In this document: positions 7,620 to 17,135 of the stretch, piece after piece
How the letters are laid out: each line of letters starts with the position of its first letter
How positions within the stretch are numbered: position 1 is the first letter of the stretch
Source: an uncultured Clostridia bacterium
Lineage (GTDB): Bacteria; Bacillota; Clostridia; Oscillospirales; Ruminococcaceae
Assembly (NCBI GenBank): GCA_945829235.1
Contig: CALZUA010000017.1
Location: forward strand, 1 to 64,000
DNA length: 64,000 nt
Direction: 5' to 3'
The notes under the pieces: model-generated
Databases searched by the model: none
The model's input: the letters and a program-made list of their open reading frames with translations, nothing else
What the model was told of the DNA's origin: nothing
Made by a program: the position numbers and the translations under genes

Positions 7620-10600
7620 ATGGTTTATCGAGTTTATGTGGAGAAGAAAAAGCTCTTCGCTGTCGAGGGCGGCGATGTTCTTGCCGACCTCAACACCGCG
7701 CTTGGCGTGAAATCCGTCAAGAACGTGCGGATTGTCAACCGCTACGATGTCGAGGGAATTTCCGAGGAGAACTTTAAAAAAGCGCTCCCGACAGTCTTTT
7801 CCGAGCCGCCTGTTGACGAGGTTTATTTCGCGCTTCCCGAGGCAAAGGAAAACGAGCGCGTCTTCGCCGTTGAGTTTTTGCCGGGACAATTCGACCAGCG
7901 TGCCGATTCCGCGGCGCAGTGTATTCAGATGCTCTGCAAGGGCGACCGCCCCGATGTGAAATACGCGAAAATCTACATTCTTTCGGGCGAAATCTCGGAC
8001 GAGGAATTTGCGAGAATTAAGCACTACCTCATCAACGCCGTTGAGTCGCGCGAGTGCGGTTTCGAGGAGAAGCAGACGCTTAAAGTTTCCTACACCGTGC
8101 CGACCGAGGTTGAAACGCTCACCGGTTTCATCGAGAAAACGGACGCGGAGCTTGCGGATTTTGTTGTTAAGTACGGTCTTGCGATGGACAACGACGATCT
8201 GAAGTTCTGCCAAGATTATTTCAAGGGCGAACACCGCGACCCGACAATCACCGAAATTCGTATGATTGACACCTACTGGAGCGACCACTGCCGCCACACG
8301 ACTTTTGGTACAATTATCGACAAGGCGGATATCAGACCGTCTTATATTCAGGATACCTTTAATAAATACCAGCTTCACCGCATTGATTTGGGCAGACAGA
8401 ACAAGCCGATTTGCCTTATGGATATCGCAACGCTTGCCGCGAAAAAGCTCAAGAAGGACGGTTTGCTCGATGATTTGGACGAGAGCGAGGAAATCAACGC
8501 TTGCTCGGTTAAGGTCAAGGTTGACGTTGACGGCAAGGATGAGGACTGGCTGTTGATGTTCAAAAACGAAACCCACAACCACCCCACAGAAATCGAGCCT
8601 TTCGGCGGCGCGGCAACCTGCCTCGGCGGCGCAATCCGCGACCCGCTTTCGGGACGTTCTTATGTTTATCAGGCGATGAGAGTTACGGGCGCTTCCGACC
8701 CGCTTCTCCCTGTTGAACAGACGCTCAAGGGCAAGCTCCCGCCCCGCAAAATCACCACAACGGCCGCCGCGGGCTACTCCTCCTACGGCAACCAAATCGG
8801 TCTTGCCACGGGACACGTTGCCGAGATTTATCACTCGGGTTATATGGCGAAGAGAATGGAAATCGGCGCGGTTGTCGGCGCGGCTCCCGCGGAAAATGTC
8901 CGCAGAGAACGCCCCGCTCCCGATGATGTGATAATTCTCCTCGGCGGAAGAACCGGACGTGACGGCTGCGGCGGTGCAACGGGTTCTTCAAAGGCACACT
9001 CCGTTGAATCGCTGGATTCTTGCGGCGCTGAGGTGCAGAAAGGTAACGCTCCCGAGGAACGCAAATTGCAAAGACTTTTCAGAAATCCCGAGGCAACCAA
9101 GCTCATCAAGCGCTGCAACGACTTCGGTGCAGGCGGTGTTTCCGTGGCAATCGGAGAGCTTGCCGACGGTCTTGAAATCAACCTCGATAAAGTTCCCAAG
9201 AAATATGACGGTCTTGACGGAACGGAGCTTGCTATTTCCGAATCTCAGGAGAGAATGGCGGTTGTTGTCGCACCCGAGGACGCGGACAAGTTCCGTGCGC
9301 TTGCTTCAAAGGAGAACCTTGAAAGCACGATTGTCGCGACCGTTAAGGCTGAGCCGCGCCTTAAAATGACGTGGAACGGCAAGACTATTGTTGATATCTC
9401 TCGCGAGTTCCTTAACTCAAACGGTGCCGAAAAGCACACGACCGTAAGCGTTCCCGACGTCAACGTAAGCTATTCCACGGGCTTCAAAAACACCGCAGAG
9501 GGCTGGGAAAAGCTTGTTACCGACCTCAACGTCTGCTCGCAGAGAGGTCTGGTTCAGCGCTTCGACAGCACAATCGGCTCGGGTACGGTTCTTATGCCGT
9601 TCGCGGGACGTTATCAGCAGACACCTGTTCAGGCAATGGCGGCGAAGCTCCCTGTCCTCAACGGCAAAACAACCACGGCTTCGATTATGGCTTGGGGCTT
9701 TAACCCGGCGGTTTCTCAGCAGTCGCCTTATCACGGGGCAATCTGCGCGGTTGTCGAGAGCGTGGCAAAGGTTGTCGCGGCGGGCGGTTCTTATGACAAG
9801 TGCCGTTTGACCTTCCAAGAGTACTTCGAGAGAACGCAGGGACAGCCCGAGCGTTGGGGCAAGCCTTTCTCGGCACTTCTCGGCGCTTATGAGGCACAGC
9901 TTGCTCTCGGACTTCCCGCAATCGGCGGTAAGGACAGTATGAGCGGTACTTTCGAGCATATCGATGTTCCTCCAACGCTGGTTTCGTTCGCGATTGCACC
10001 CGAGAAGGCGGACAACATCATTTCTGCGGAGTTCAAGTGCCCGTTCAGCAAAATCGGCTATATCGCTCCCAAATACAACGCAAACGGCTTGCCCGATTTC
10101 GCGAGCGTCAAGAGTGTTTTCAAGACGGTTGAAAAGCTCATCAAGAGCAAAAAGGCGCTCTCCGTGTGGAGTGTTGCAAATGGCGGCGTTGCCGAGGGTA
10201 TTTTCAAGATGTCGCTCGGAAACCACATCGGCGCGAAGCTCGTTAATCTCACCGATGAGGAGCTGTTCACGCCCACTTACGGCGCGTTTATCCTCGAGCT
10301 TGAGGAGGATTTCGGCGAGGACAGCGTGAGAGTTATCGGTGAAACGACAGCGGATTATGAGATTATCTGTGGTGATGTGAAGCTCGATATCGCGGCTCTC
10401 GAGGAGAAGTGGGACGATGTTCTCGAGCCTGTGTTTAAGGCGAAGCTCCCGTATCTCCCCGACGCGGAAAAGGTTGAGTATAAGGAAGGCTGTGAGTTGC
10501 TCACAACGCACATTTCCCCGAAGCTTGCCGCTCCGAAGGTGCTTATTCCCGTGTTCCCCGGCACAAACTGCGAGTACGACACGGCTATGGCTTTCGAGAA

Positions 10601-11327
10601 ATACGGCGGAAAATCCGAGATTTTCGTTATCAGAAATCTCTCGGCGAACGATATCGAGGAGAGCGTGAACGAGTTCGCGAAGCTTGCCGCAAGCGCTCAG
10701 ATTATCGCAATTCCCGGCGGTTTCTCGGGCGGTGATGAACCCGAGGGTTCGGCGAAGTTCATCAACGCGTTCTTCCGCAACCCGAAGATAACCGAGGAAG
10801 TCGAGAATATGCTGTACAAGCGCGACGGACTGATGCTGGGTATCTGCAACGGCTTCCAAGCGCTGATTAAGCTCGGACTTGTGCCGTTCGGACACATTGT
10901 TCCGCTCACCGAGGACAGCCCGACGCTCACCTACAACAAAATCGGCAGACACCAGAGCCAGATGGTTTACACGAGAATTGCCACGAACAAGAGCCCGTGG
11001 CTTGCGGGGTGCAAGGTCGGCGATATTCACGCAATTCCGATTTCACACGGCGAGGGAAGATTTGTGGCAAACGGCGATGTTATCAGGAAGATGATTGACA
11101 ACGGACAGGTTGCGACGCAGTATGTTGACCTGCATGGAAATCCCTCGGGCGATGTGAGATTTAACCCGAATTTGTCGATGTGTGCGATTGAGGGTATAAT
11201 TTCACCGGACGGACGTGTGCTCGGTAAGATGGGACACACGGAGCGACTGACTGATTATGTTGCGAAGAATGTTGACGGAAACAAGGACCAGCCGATATTC
11301 AAGAACGGAATAGAGTACTTTAAGTAA
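7620..11327 (+). CDS. purL: Phosphoribosylformylglycinamidine synthase, single chain
   Basis: A 1235-residue FGAR amidotransferase for step four of purine synthesis: FGAR + Gln + ATP to FGAM. All parts are fused. An N-terminal PurS-like domain comes first. The synthetase halves follow, with the FKNETHNHPTEIEPFGGAAT motif (near residue 330) and GGKDSMSG (near 770). The C-terminal class I glutaminase has GTNCEYD, FSGGDEPEG, the nucleophile in GICNGFQAL and SHGEGR. The length matches the long-type clostridial/bacteroidal single-chain enzyme, not the split PurS/PurL/PurQ of Bacillus. ATG 7620 has AAAGGAG upstream. Its 3' flank is a member of the dispersed repeat family. Confidence 0.96.
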   Translation: MVYRVYVEKKKLFAVEGGDVLADLNTALGVKSVKNVRIVNRYDVEGISEENFKKALPTVFSEPPVDEVYFALPEAKENERVFAVEFLPGQFDQRADSAAQCIQMLCKGDRPDVKYAKIYILSGEISDEEFARIKHYLINAVESRECGFEEKQTLKVSYTVPTEVETLTGFIEKTDAELADFVVKYGLAMDNDDLKFCQDYFKGEHRDPTITEIRMIDTYWSDHCRHTTFGTIIDKADIRPSYIQDTFNKYQLHRIDLGRQNKPICLMDIATLAAKKLKKDGLLDDLDESEEINACSVKVKVDVDGKDEDWLLMFKNETHNHPTEIEPFGGAATCLGGAIRDPLSGRSYVYQAMRVTGASDPLLPVEQTLKGKLPPRKITTTAAAGYSSYGNQIGLATGHVAEIYHSGYMAKRMEIGAVVGAAPAENVRRERPAPDDVIILLGGRTGRDGCGGATGSSKAHSVESLDSCGAEVQKGNAPEERKLQRLFRNPEATKLIKRCNDFGAGGVSVAIGELADGLEINLDKVPKKYDGLDGTELAISESQERMAVVVAPEDADKFRALASKENLESTIVATVKAEPRLKMTWNGKTIVDISREFLNSNGAEKHTTVSVPDVNVSYSTGFKNTAEGWEKLVTDLNVCSQRGLVQRFDSTIGSGTVLMPFAGRYQQTPVQAMAAKLPVLNGKTTTASIMAWGFNPAVSQQSPYHGAICAVVESVAKVVAAGGSYDKCRLTFQEYFERTQGQPERWGKPFSALLGAYEAQLALGLPAIGGKDSMSGTFEHIDVPPTLVSFAIAPEKADNIISAEFKCPFSKIGYIAPKYNANGLPDFASVKSVFKTVEKLIKSKKALSVWSVANGGVAEGIFKMSLGNHIGAKLVNLTDEELFTPTYGAFILELEEDFGEDSVRVIGETTADYEIICGDVKLDIAALEEKWDDVLEPVFKAKLPYLPDAEKVEYKEGCELLTTHISPKLAAPKVLIPVFPGTNCEYDTAMAFEKYGGKSEIFVIRNLSANDIEESVNEFAKLAASAQIIAIPGGFSGGDEPEGSAKFINAFFRNPKITEEVENMLYKRDGLMLGICNGFQALIKLGLVPFGHIVPLTEDSPTLTYNKIGRHQSQMVYTRIATNKSPWLAGCKVGDIHAIPISHGEGRFVANGDVIRKMIDNGQVATQYVDLHGNPSGDVRFNPNLSMCAIEGIISPDGRVLGKMGHTERLTDYVAKNVDGNKDQPIFKNGIEYFK

Positions 11328-11485
11328 GCGAGCGGAGTTATCGCAGAGCCGCAATTGAGCACCGCGAAGCGTACAAAAGTCTTTTTGGAAGTCCAGAAAC
11401 CTTTTTCTTCAGAAAAAGGTTTCTGGTCGCCGAAGGCACTCGGCGCGAAGCGCCGCCACTCGCGGCGAAGCCGCAAAATCCATAA
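11328..11485 (+). repeat. Dispersed 3'-UTR repeat, copy C
   Basis: It begins directly at the purL stop codon. The proximal block GAGCACCGCGAAGCGTACAA (about 11359-11378) is identical to copies A and B read on their sense strand. The central hairpin is different: a perfect 15-bp stem CCAGAAACCTTTTTC/GAAAAAGGTTTCTGG (11393-11407 with 11412-11426). The GGCGAAGCCGC tail is again shared. So the family is modular, with conserved ends and an exchangeable hairpin. Confidence 0.8.
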
Positions 11486-11612
11486 AAAGGACGATTGAAG
11501 AAATCCGGCTTTTACAAACCGACTTATCTTCCGGTTTCGCTATCATTGCCAAATTTTTTTGCGAACGCAAAAAAATTCGCAAATCGAATTCCACAAAGCA
11601 AGATTTAACAGC
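11486..11612. other. Intergenic stretch without a gene
   Basis: No gene or RNA recognised between the repeat and the terminator at 11613. Low-complexity A-runs lie around 11550-11580. Confidence 0.4.
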
Positions 11613-11640
11613 AAAGCTCGGAGCAAAACTCCGAGTTTTT
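11613..11640 (+). terminator. Terminator after mtaB-purL
   Basis: Stem CTCGGAG (11617-11623), loop caaaa, CTCCGAG (11629-11635), then five T. It lies nearly 290 nt past the purL stop and beyond repeat copy C, so the purL mRNA may have a long structured 3' UTR. Confidence 0.75.
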
Positions 11641-11786
11641 GCTTTTCTTATGGAGAAATCGAATATCGCGACAAAAATGAAAACTCTCCGCAAATCAAGT
11701 TCAAGAGCAAAATCAGAGTGTTTTCCGAGGTTCAAGAGAGCCGAGAAAGAATTGCGTTTCAAGAGCGAAAAAATTCCAAAAAGTCC

Positions 11787-11815
11787 TTGACAAAGCGTGA
11801 AAAAAGTGGTATAAT
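11787..11815 (+). promoter_or_regulatory. Consensus promoter of tRNA-Ala
   Basis: TTGACA (11787-11792), exactly 17 bp, TATAAT (11810-11815): a perfect sigma-A promoter. The start is predicted near 11822, about 23 nt before the tRNA. Confidence 0.9.
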
Positions 11816-11844
11816 TATTCGTGCAGTGAGATTTCACGCAATTT

Positions 11845-11920
11845 GGGGGTATAGCTCAGCTGGGAGAGCGCTTGCTTCGCATGTAAGAGGTCAGGGGTTC
11901 GAATCCCCTTATCTCCACCA
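11845..11920 (+). tRNA. tRNA-Ala (anticodon CGC)
   Basis: A 76-nt cloverleaf with CCA encoded. The acceptor is GGGGGTA against TATCTCC and includes the G3-U70 wobble pair, the hallmark of alanine identity. The D stem is GCTC/GAGC, the anticodon stem CTTGC/GTAAG with loop TTCGCAT (anticodon CGC at 11878-11880), and the T arm AGGGG-TTCGAAT-CCCCT. It reads GCG codons. Confidence 0.95.
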
Positions 11921-11944
11921 GCCGGTGCGACCGGCAACGAATTT

Positions 11945-11976
11945 CGCCTCTAGTTTCATCTAGGGGCGATTTTTTG
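11945..11976 (+). terminator. Terminator of tRNA-Ala
   Basis: A 9-bp stem CGCCTCTAG/CTAGGGGCG (11945-11953 with 11960-11968), loop tttcat, followed by ATTTTTT. A small GCCGG/CCGGC hairpin lies just before it at 11921-11935. Confidence 0.85.
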
Positions 11977-12012
11977 CCCGAAAGCGAAAATCCATTTAGT
12001 CACAATTTCACC

Positions 12013-12039
12013 TTGAGGACGGTTCTTTTGACTGTCCTT
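12013..12039 (+). repeat. REP-like sequence at the 5' edge of the kinase gene
   Basis: An imperfect palindrome (AGGAC ... GTCCT) containing GGACGGTTCTTTTG. From memory this resembles the REP-type sequences GGGGACGGTTCTTTTGTC found scattered in clostridial genomes near RAYT (Y1) transposase genes. No transposase gene is nearby. It replaces the place where a ribosome site and the 5' end of the kinase gene would be expected. Confidence 0.35.
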
Positions 12040-12046
12040 TTCTGTT

Positions 12047-15000
12047 TTGGTTTTGGCACAAATTGTTGTTTATCGCGAAAATTGCCTTGCCGAGGTAAAT
12101 CCGCAGAAAACCGAGATTAGCATTACCTACGAATTCAACCGCGCCGGTGTTGCTTCGCTTTCCGATGATTTCCGCAATTTTTCTGTCAAGGACGCGGAAA
12201 GCTGTCTGAGAATGCTGGAGGAAAAGGGCGAGTTTTACATTGCTTCGCTGAACGAGCATTTTGCCGGTGACGCGGATATGTTGCAAAAGCTGTTCCCGAG
12301 AGATGTTTCGAGCATCGCCGTAGCTCCGCTTGTGGCAAACGGCACGGTTGTCGGCTGTTTGAGGCTGGATAACCCGCGTTGTCACTGCGATTACTTGCTT
12401 TTGCTGTCGATAATCGCATCGGCTTGCTGTAACGAAATTGCAAACAAGCGGCTGAACGACACCAACAAAGCCCTTATCGAGCGTATGAAAATCATACAGT
12501 CGATGAGCGAGATTTACACGTCCGTGTACTACATAGACATTGCGGAGAACACTTTTTCTGAGATTGCCTCCCGGGACAATGTTCACGAACACATCGGCGA
12601 GTCGGGTATCGCGCAGGAGCGGCTGGACTATTTCTGCAAAAATATGGTTACCGAGGAATATACCGATGAACTGCTGGATTTTGTCAATCTGAAAACGCTC
12701 GGTGAACGCTTGCACGGCGAGAAGATTATCTCAAGCGAGTTTCTCTGCACCCTCACGCACCCCGACAGAGCGCTTGAAACGCCTTACTGGGCGCAGTGCT
12801 CGTTTATCGAGGTTGACCGTGAGAACGGACAGCTCGCGCACGTTGTTTTTGCAACGCAGACAATCCACGACTCCAAGACAAAGGAGTTGAACTCAACCAA
12901 AAAATTACAGGAAACAAACACCGAGCTTTCCGAGCTTCTCGAAGCGGAAAAACAGCACACGACTATCATAAATTCGCTCAGCAGTGTTTTCTTTTCGCTG
13001 TATTATATCAATGTTGAGGAGAACACGTTTCAGGGTATCTTCTCGCGTGATGGTTTGACTAAAACCTTGGGTGAAAAGGACAACGCGAGCTTGTTTATGA
13101 AGTCGGCAATCGATACATGGGTTAACGATGAATTCAAGGACGCGATGCGTATTTTCACCGATATCGACACCATTGACGAGCGCCTTGGCGACAAGCGGAT
13201 AATCTCGATGGAGTACGAGGATATCGCGGGCAAGTGGGTGAGGTGCAGTATTATCTCTGCGGAGAAAAACGAGTTCGGGAAAAATGTCGGCTTAATCTGC
13301 GGTTTCCGTGATATCACCGCCGACAAGGAACGCCGTGAAACGCAGTCCAACCTTATCCAAGCGCTTGCTCTATCGTATCAGAACGTTTACGCGGTTAATA
13401 TGGACACAAAAGAAGCCGTGTGCTATCGTATGGACAGGACGATAAAATCCCGCTACGGGCAGGAATTTGCGGTCGGCGATTACGAGCTTAACATAAAAAT
13501 GTACGTTGAAAACGATGTCTACGAGGACGACCGCAAGCTCTTCGATAAAATCAGCACGATTGCCGGTATAAGAAAGCTCCTCGAGAACAAGACAACCCAC
13601 TCGTTCGGCTACCGCGTTTTCCGTGACGGGAAGATAAGCTATTTCGAGTGTCAGGCTGTTAAACCGAACGATAAGCGCAATGAATTTGCTATCGGTTTCA
13701 AAAATGTTGACGAGGAGAAAAAGCTGGAGATTGCACAGCAAAAGCGGATTGAGGAAGCGTTCTCAGCCGCTGAAAAGGCAAACAAAAAGCTCCGTTACGA
13801 GATGGCGATTGCGGGAACGCTCAGCAAGGATTATCCCGATGTTGTGCTCCTTGACCTTGCAAACGACACCGCGACCACAATCAAACGCCACGGTGTTATC
13901 ATCGAGGAGGACCAGCGCGTTCAGCGGCGCTCTTATAACCAAACTTGGGATAATTATATCGAAAAATACGTTATGGATGAGGACAGGGAAGCGCTGAGAG
14001 CGGCGGTTTCCATTCCGTGTGTGCAGGGCGCTCTCAGAAACAGCGATGAGTATGTGTGCAGTTATCGCGTGCTTTACGATGACACGGGCTTGCATTATTT
14101 TCAGGCGCTGTTTATCCGGATTTTCTCGGCGTTTTTCGATGAAAGTCAGATAATTCTGGGCTTCCGCAACGTTGACGCAATTGTCGAGGAAGAACGCAAG
14201 AACATCAAAATCCAAGAGGAACAGCTCAATATTATCGGCGCGCTCAGTCAGGAGTATCACAGTCTGTTCAAAATCGAAGCGGACACGGCGAAAATCTCGC
14301 TTTACAGAACGGACGGCGTTGGTATGCCGCCGGAGCTTATGGGCAAGCTGATGGAGAGCGACAACTATTCGAGCGTTCTCGCAAGGTATATCGAAACGTT
14401 TATCGTTCCCGAGGACCGCGAGCGCATAAGCCAAGCGACAACTCTTGAGGTTCTCGCCGAAAAGGTTCCCGAGAAGGGACTTTACAAGCTCGATTATCGC
14501 AGAGATATGAACGGCGTGGTTTCCTATTATGAGATGAACGTGGTGAAAATCGCCGATTGGAGCGGGCGGGTTACTTACATTATGGGACTGCGCGATGTCA
14601 ACGATGAGATGCAGCGCCAGCTCAAGCAGGCGCGTGAATTTGAGGCGCAGAGCGAGATTATCGAGGGCTTGGGCTCGGTTTATTACTCAATTCTGCTGGT
14701 TTATCCCGAAACGGACAAGGTTGTCACCTACCGTGCCGCAGACGAGGACGGGCGCGCTATCGCGGAGTATTTCCGCAGACACGACCACTGCTGGTCAAAG
14801 GGCATCCAAAGGTGTTCCGAGGAGCACATCTCCGAGAACAGTCAAGCCGAGTTTATGGAGAAGCTGTCTCTTGACTATATCCGCACGCACGGCGAGGACT
14901 ACTCGCTCACCTACGAAAAAAACACCCCGAGCGGCGCGGTTTATCTTCAGGCGAGAATTTCTTATGTTCGCGAGAAAAACGGCGGTTTTGTCGCGGTTGT

Positions 15001-16636
15001 GGGAACGCGCAATGTTGACGATATCGTGAAAAAGGAGCGTATGCAGGAGGCGGCGCTTCAGGCGGCTTATGACGCGGCAGAAGCGGCAAACAAGGCGAAA
15101 ACGGACTTCCTGTCGAATATGTCGCACGATATCAGAACGCCGATGAATGGAATTATCGGAATGACGGCGATTGCCGCAACGCATATCGACGACAAGGAGC
15201 GCGTTCAGGACTGTTTGCAAAAAATCTCGCAGGCAAGCAAGCATATGTTGAGCCTCATAAACGAGGTTCTCGATATGAGCAAAATCGAGTCGGGCAAGGT
15301 TGACCTTATCGAGGAGGAGTTCAACCTGTCGAATTTGGTTGACAATCTGCTCACGATGACCAGCTCGCAGATAAACGCGCACGGACACAAGCTCTCGGTA
15401 AACATCTCGGGTGTAACGCACGAGGAGGTTATCGGCGACAGTCTGCGCATACAAAAGGTGTTCACAAACCTTATGAGCAACGCCGTGAAGTACACTCCCG
15501 ACGGCGGAGAAATCCGCTTCTCGATAACCGAAAGACCGTCAGGACAAGCGAAGGTCGGCTGTTACGAGTTTATCTTCGAGGACAACGGTATCGGTATGAG
15601 CGAGGACTTTATGGGGCAGATTTTCGAGCCGTTTGCAAGAGCCTCGGACGCCCGCGTCAACAAAATTCAGGGCACGGGACTCGGTATGCCTATCAGCAGA
15701 AACATCGTGCGAATGATGGGCGGCGATATCAAGGTTGAGAGCGAGCTTAACAAGGGAACTCGTTTTACTGTTACCATTTATCTTAAGTTACAGGACACCG
15801 TTGAAATTCACGAGGAAAAATTTGTGGATTTGAACGTGCTGGTTGCCGATGACGATGAAATCAGCCTTGATTCTTGCTGTACAATTCTCGAGGATTTCGG
15901 AATGAAGCCGGACGGTGTTTCGAGCGGCGAACAGGCTGTCGAGCAGGTTGTAAAGCGCCACGAGGAAAAGCGGGATTATTTCGCGTGCATAATCGATTGG
16001 AAGATGCCCGAAATGGACGGCATCGCCACAACGCGCGCTATCCGAAAAGCTGTCGGAAACGACGTGCCGATAATCATAATCTCGGCTTACGATTGGTCGG
16101 ACATCGAGCCGGAAGCGAGAGCCGCGGGCGCAAACGCGTTCATCAGCAAGCCGCTTTTCCGCTCAAGGCTTGCGAAAACGTTCAACACGCTTGTCGGCGT
16201 TGAGGAAACGAGCGAGCAAGCGCCGCCGCTTGTTGCGCTGAACGAGATGAAGCTTGCGGGGCGGCGCGTTCTGGTTGCCGAGGACAACGACCTCAACGCG
16301 GAAATAGCCGAGGAAATTCTCGAGATGACGGGAATTGAGGTAGAGCGCGCGTGTGACGGCGCACAGGCTGTCGATATGGTTTCGGCGCGCGAGGACGGCT
16401 ATTACGACTTGATTTTTATGGATATTCAGATGCCCCACATGAACGGCTACGACGCAACCCGCGCAATTCGCGCTATGGACAGGAATTACTGCAAGCAGGT
16501 GCCGATTGTCGCGATGACCGCGAACGCTTTTGCTGAGGACGTTCAGGCGGCGAAAACCGTTGGAATGAACGAGCACATCGCAAAGCCGCTTGATTTGAAC
16601 GCGCTTGCGGTGACGCTTCAAAGGTGGCTGAAATAA
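12047..16636 (+). CDS. Multi-PAS hybrid histidine kinase with two receivers (5' end unclear)
   Basis: A 1529-residue cytoplasmic hybrid kinase with no membrane segment. Order: GAF-like domain (~1-125, apparently lacking its beginning); four to six PAS-type sensor repeats (~140-1000), several starting with patterns such as IIGALSQEYHSLFKIE; coiled linker; HisKA with the phospho-acceptor His1027 in SHDIRTPMNG; HATPase (~1130-1260) with the EDNGIGMS and GTGLGMPI boxes; receiver 1 (Asp1317 in IDWKMPEMDG, YDWSDIE loop); receiver 2 (Asp1459 in FMDIQMPHMNG). Translation as shown starts at a TTG with no Shine-Dalgarno, and an in-frame TGA lies just upstream at 12029. The true 5' end may be truncated or may use another start. 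It heads a run of signalling genes; a separate Hpt gene follows. Confidence 0.85.
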   Translation: MVLAQIVVYRENCLAEVNPQKTEISITYEFNRAGVASLSDDFRNFSVKDAESCLRMLEEKGEFYIASLNEHFAGDADMLQKLFPRDVSSIAVAPLVANGTVVGCLRLDNPRCHCDYLLLLSIIASACCNEIANKRLNDTNKALIERMKIIQSMSEIYTSVYYIDIAENTFSEIASRDNVHEHIGESGIAQERLDYFCKNMVTEEYTDELLDFVNLKTLGERLHGEKIISSEFLCTLTHPDRALETPYWAQCSFIEVDRENGQLAHVVFATQTIHDSKTKELNSTKKLQETNTELSELLEAEKQHTTIINSLSSVFFSLYYINVEENTFQGIFSRDGLTKTLGEKDNASLFMKSAIDTWVNDEFKDAMRIFTDIDTIDERLGDKRIISMEYEDIAGKWVRCSIISAEKNEFGKNVGLICGFRDITADKERRETQSNLIQALALSYQNVYAVNMDTKEAVCYRMDRTIKSRYGQEFAVGDYELNIKMYVENDVYEDDRKLFDKISTIAGIRKLLENKTTHSFGYRVFRDGKISYFECQAVKPNDKRNEFAIGFKNVDEEKKLEIAQQKRIEEAFSAAEKANKKLRYEMAIAGTLSKDYPDVVLLDLANDTATTIKRHGVIIEEDQRVQRRSYNQTWDNYIEKYVMDEDREALRAAVSIPCVQGALRNSDEYVCSYRVLYDDTGLHYFQALFIRIFSAFFDESQIILGFRNVDAIVEEERKNIKIQEEQLNIIGALSQEYHSLFKIEADTAKISLYRTDGVGMPPELMGKLMESDNYSSVLARYIETFIVPEDRERISQATTLEVLAEKVPEKGLYKLDYRRDMNGVVSYYEMNVVKIADWSGRVTYIMGLRDVNDEMQRQLKQAREFEAQSEIIEGLGSVYYSILLVYPETDKVVTYRAADEDGRAIAEYFRRHDHCWSKGIQRCSEEHISENSQAEFMEKLSLDYIRTHGEDYSLTYEKNTPSGAVYLQARISYVREKNGGFVAVVGTRNVDDIVKKERMQEAALQAAYDAAEAANKAKTDFLSNMSHDIRTPMNGIIGMTAIAATHIDDKERVQDCLQKISQASKHMLSLINEVLDMSKIESGKVDLIEEEFNLSNLVDNLLTMTSSQINAHGHKLSVNISGVTHEEVIGDSLRIQKVFTNLMSNAVKYTPDGGEIRFSITERPSGQAKVGCYEFIFEDNGIGMSEDFMGQIFEPFARASDARVNKIQGTGLGMPISRNIVRMMGGDIKVESELNKGTRFTVTIYLKLQDTVEIHEEKFVDLNVLVADDDEISLDSCCTILEDFGMKPDGVSSGEQAVEQVVKRHEEKRDYFACIIDWKMPEMDGIATTRAIRKAVGNDVPIIIISAYDWSDIEPEARAAGANAFISKPLFRSRLAKTFNTLVGVEETSEQAPPLVALNEMKLAGRRVLVAEDNDLNAEIAEEILEMTGIEVERACDGAQAVDMVSAREDGYYDLIFMDIQMPHMNGYDATRAIRAMDRNYCKQVPIVAMTANAFAEDVQAAKTVGMNEHIAKPLDLNALAVTLQRWLK

Positions 16637-16723
16637 GCTTTCTCCGGCGGAAAATGCGGTGGAAACGTGTTTGAAATGCGGGAAAAATTGAGTTCCGATA
16701 AAATCGGGGAAATTGAGGACAAT

Positions 16724-17080
16724 ATGAATTTTGATTTGCTTATAAACGCGGGAATTGACGCGGCGGACGCGGTCAAGAGATTTATGGGAAACGAGTCGCT
16801 TTACGCGAGAATGCTCCGGAAATTTCTTGACGACAAGAACTACGAAAATCTTGTCAAGGCAATCCCCGAGAAGAACGAAAGCGAGGCGCTCACGGCTTCG
16901 CACACCCTCAAGGGCTTGTGCGGAAACCTCTCGATGAACGAGCTTTTCAGGCTTTTCTCCGAGCAGGTTACGCTTTTCAGAGCGGACAAGTGGGACGAGG
17001 CCTGCGCGATGATGCCCGAGATTTCCGAGAATTACAACAAGATTGTTGATGCAATCAAGGCTTGGCTTGAACAGCAATAA
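16724..17080 (+). CDS. Stand-alone histidine phosphotransfer (Hpt) protein
   Basis: A 118-residue Hpt domain. The phospho-acceptor is His60 in the motif SHTLKGLCGNL. The flanking helices (AVKRFMGNESLYARMLRKFL before, LFRLFSEQVTLFRA after) fit the four-helix bundle. It would shuttle phosphate from the receiver of a hybrid kinase to a terminal response regulator. I chose ATG 16724 (GAGG five nt upstream; the Hpt fold begins at once) over a frame opening at 16667. It is the only Hpt in the window and lies between the first kinase and the receiver/HD protein, so it is the natural hub of this phosphorelay. Confidence 0.88.
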   Translation: MNFDLLINAGIDAADAVKRFMGNESLYARMLRKFLDDKNYENLVKAIPEKNESEALTASHTLKGLCGNLSMNELFRLFSEQVTLFRADKWDEACAMMPEISENYNKIVDAIKAWLEQQ

Positions 17081-17135
17081 AGCGTTTCAGCGGGCTGTTT
17101 GTTAATCATTTTCACAAAATTACAAGGAGATTTTT

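Noticed and set aside
6412-11030. Long minus-strand reading frames opposite mtaB and purL (for example 6412-7311, 7467-8834, 9417-11030)
   Set aside because: They are antisense shadows of clearly conserved genes, lack ribosome sites and have implausible Arg/Val/Asn-rich composition.
11409-11963. Frames on both strands between purL and the kinase cluster
   Set aside because: They run through the dispersed repeat, a terminator, a consensus promoter and the tRNA gene, so they are chance.
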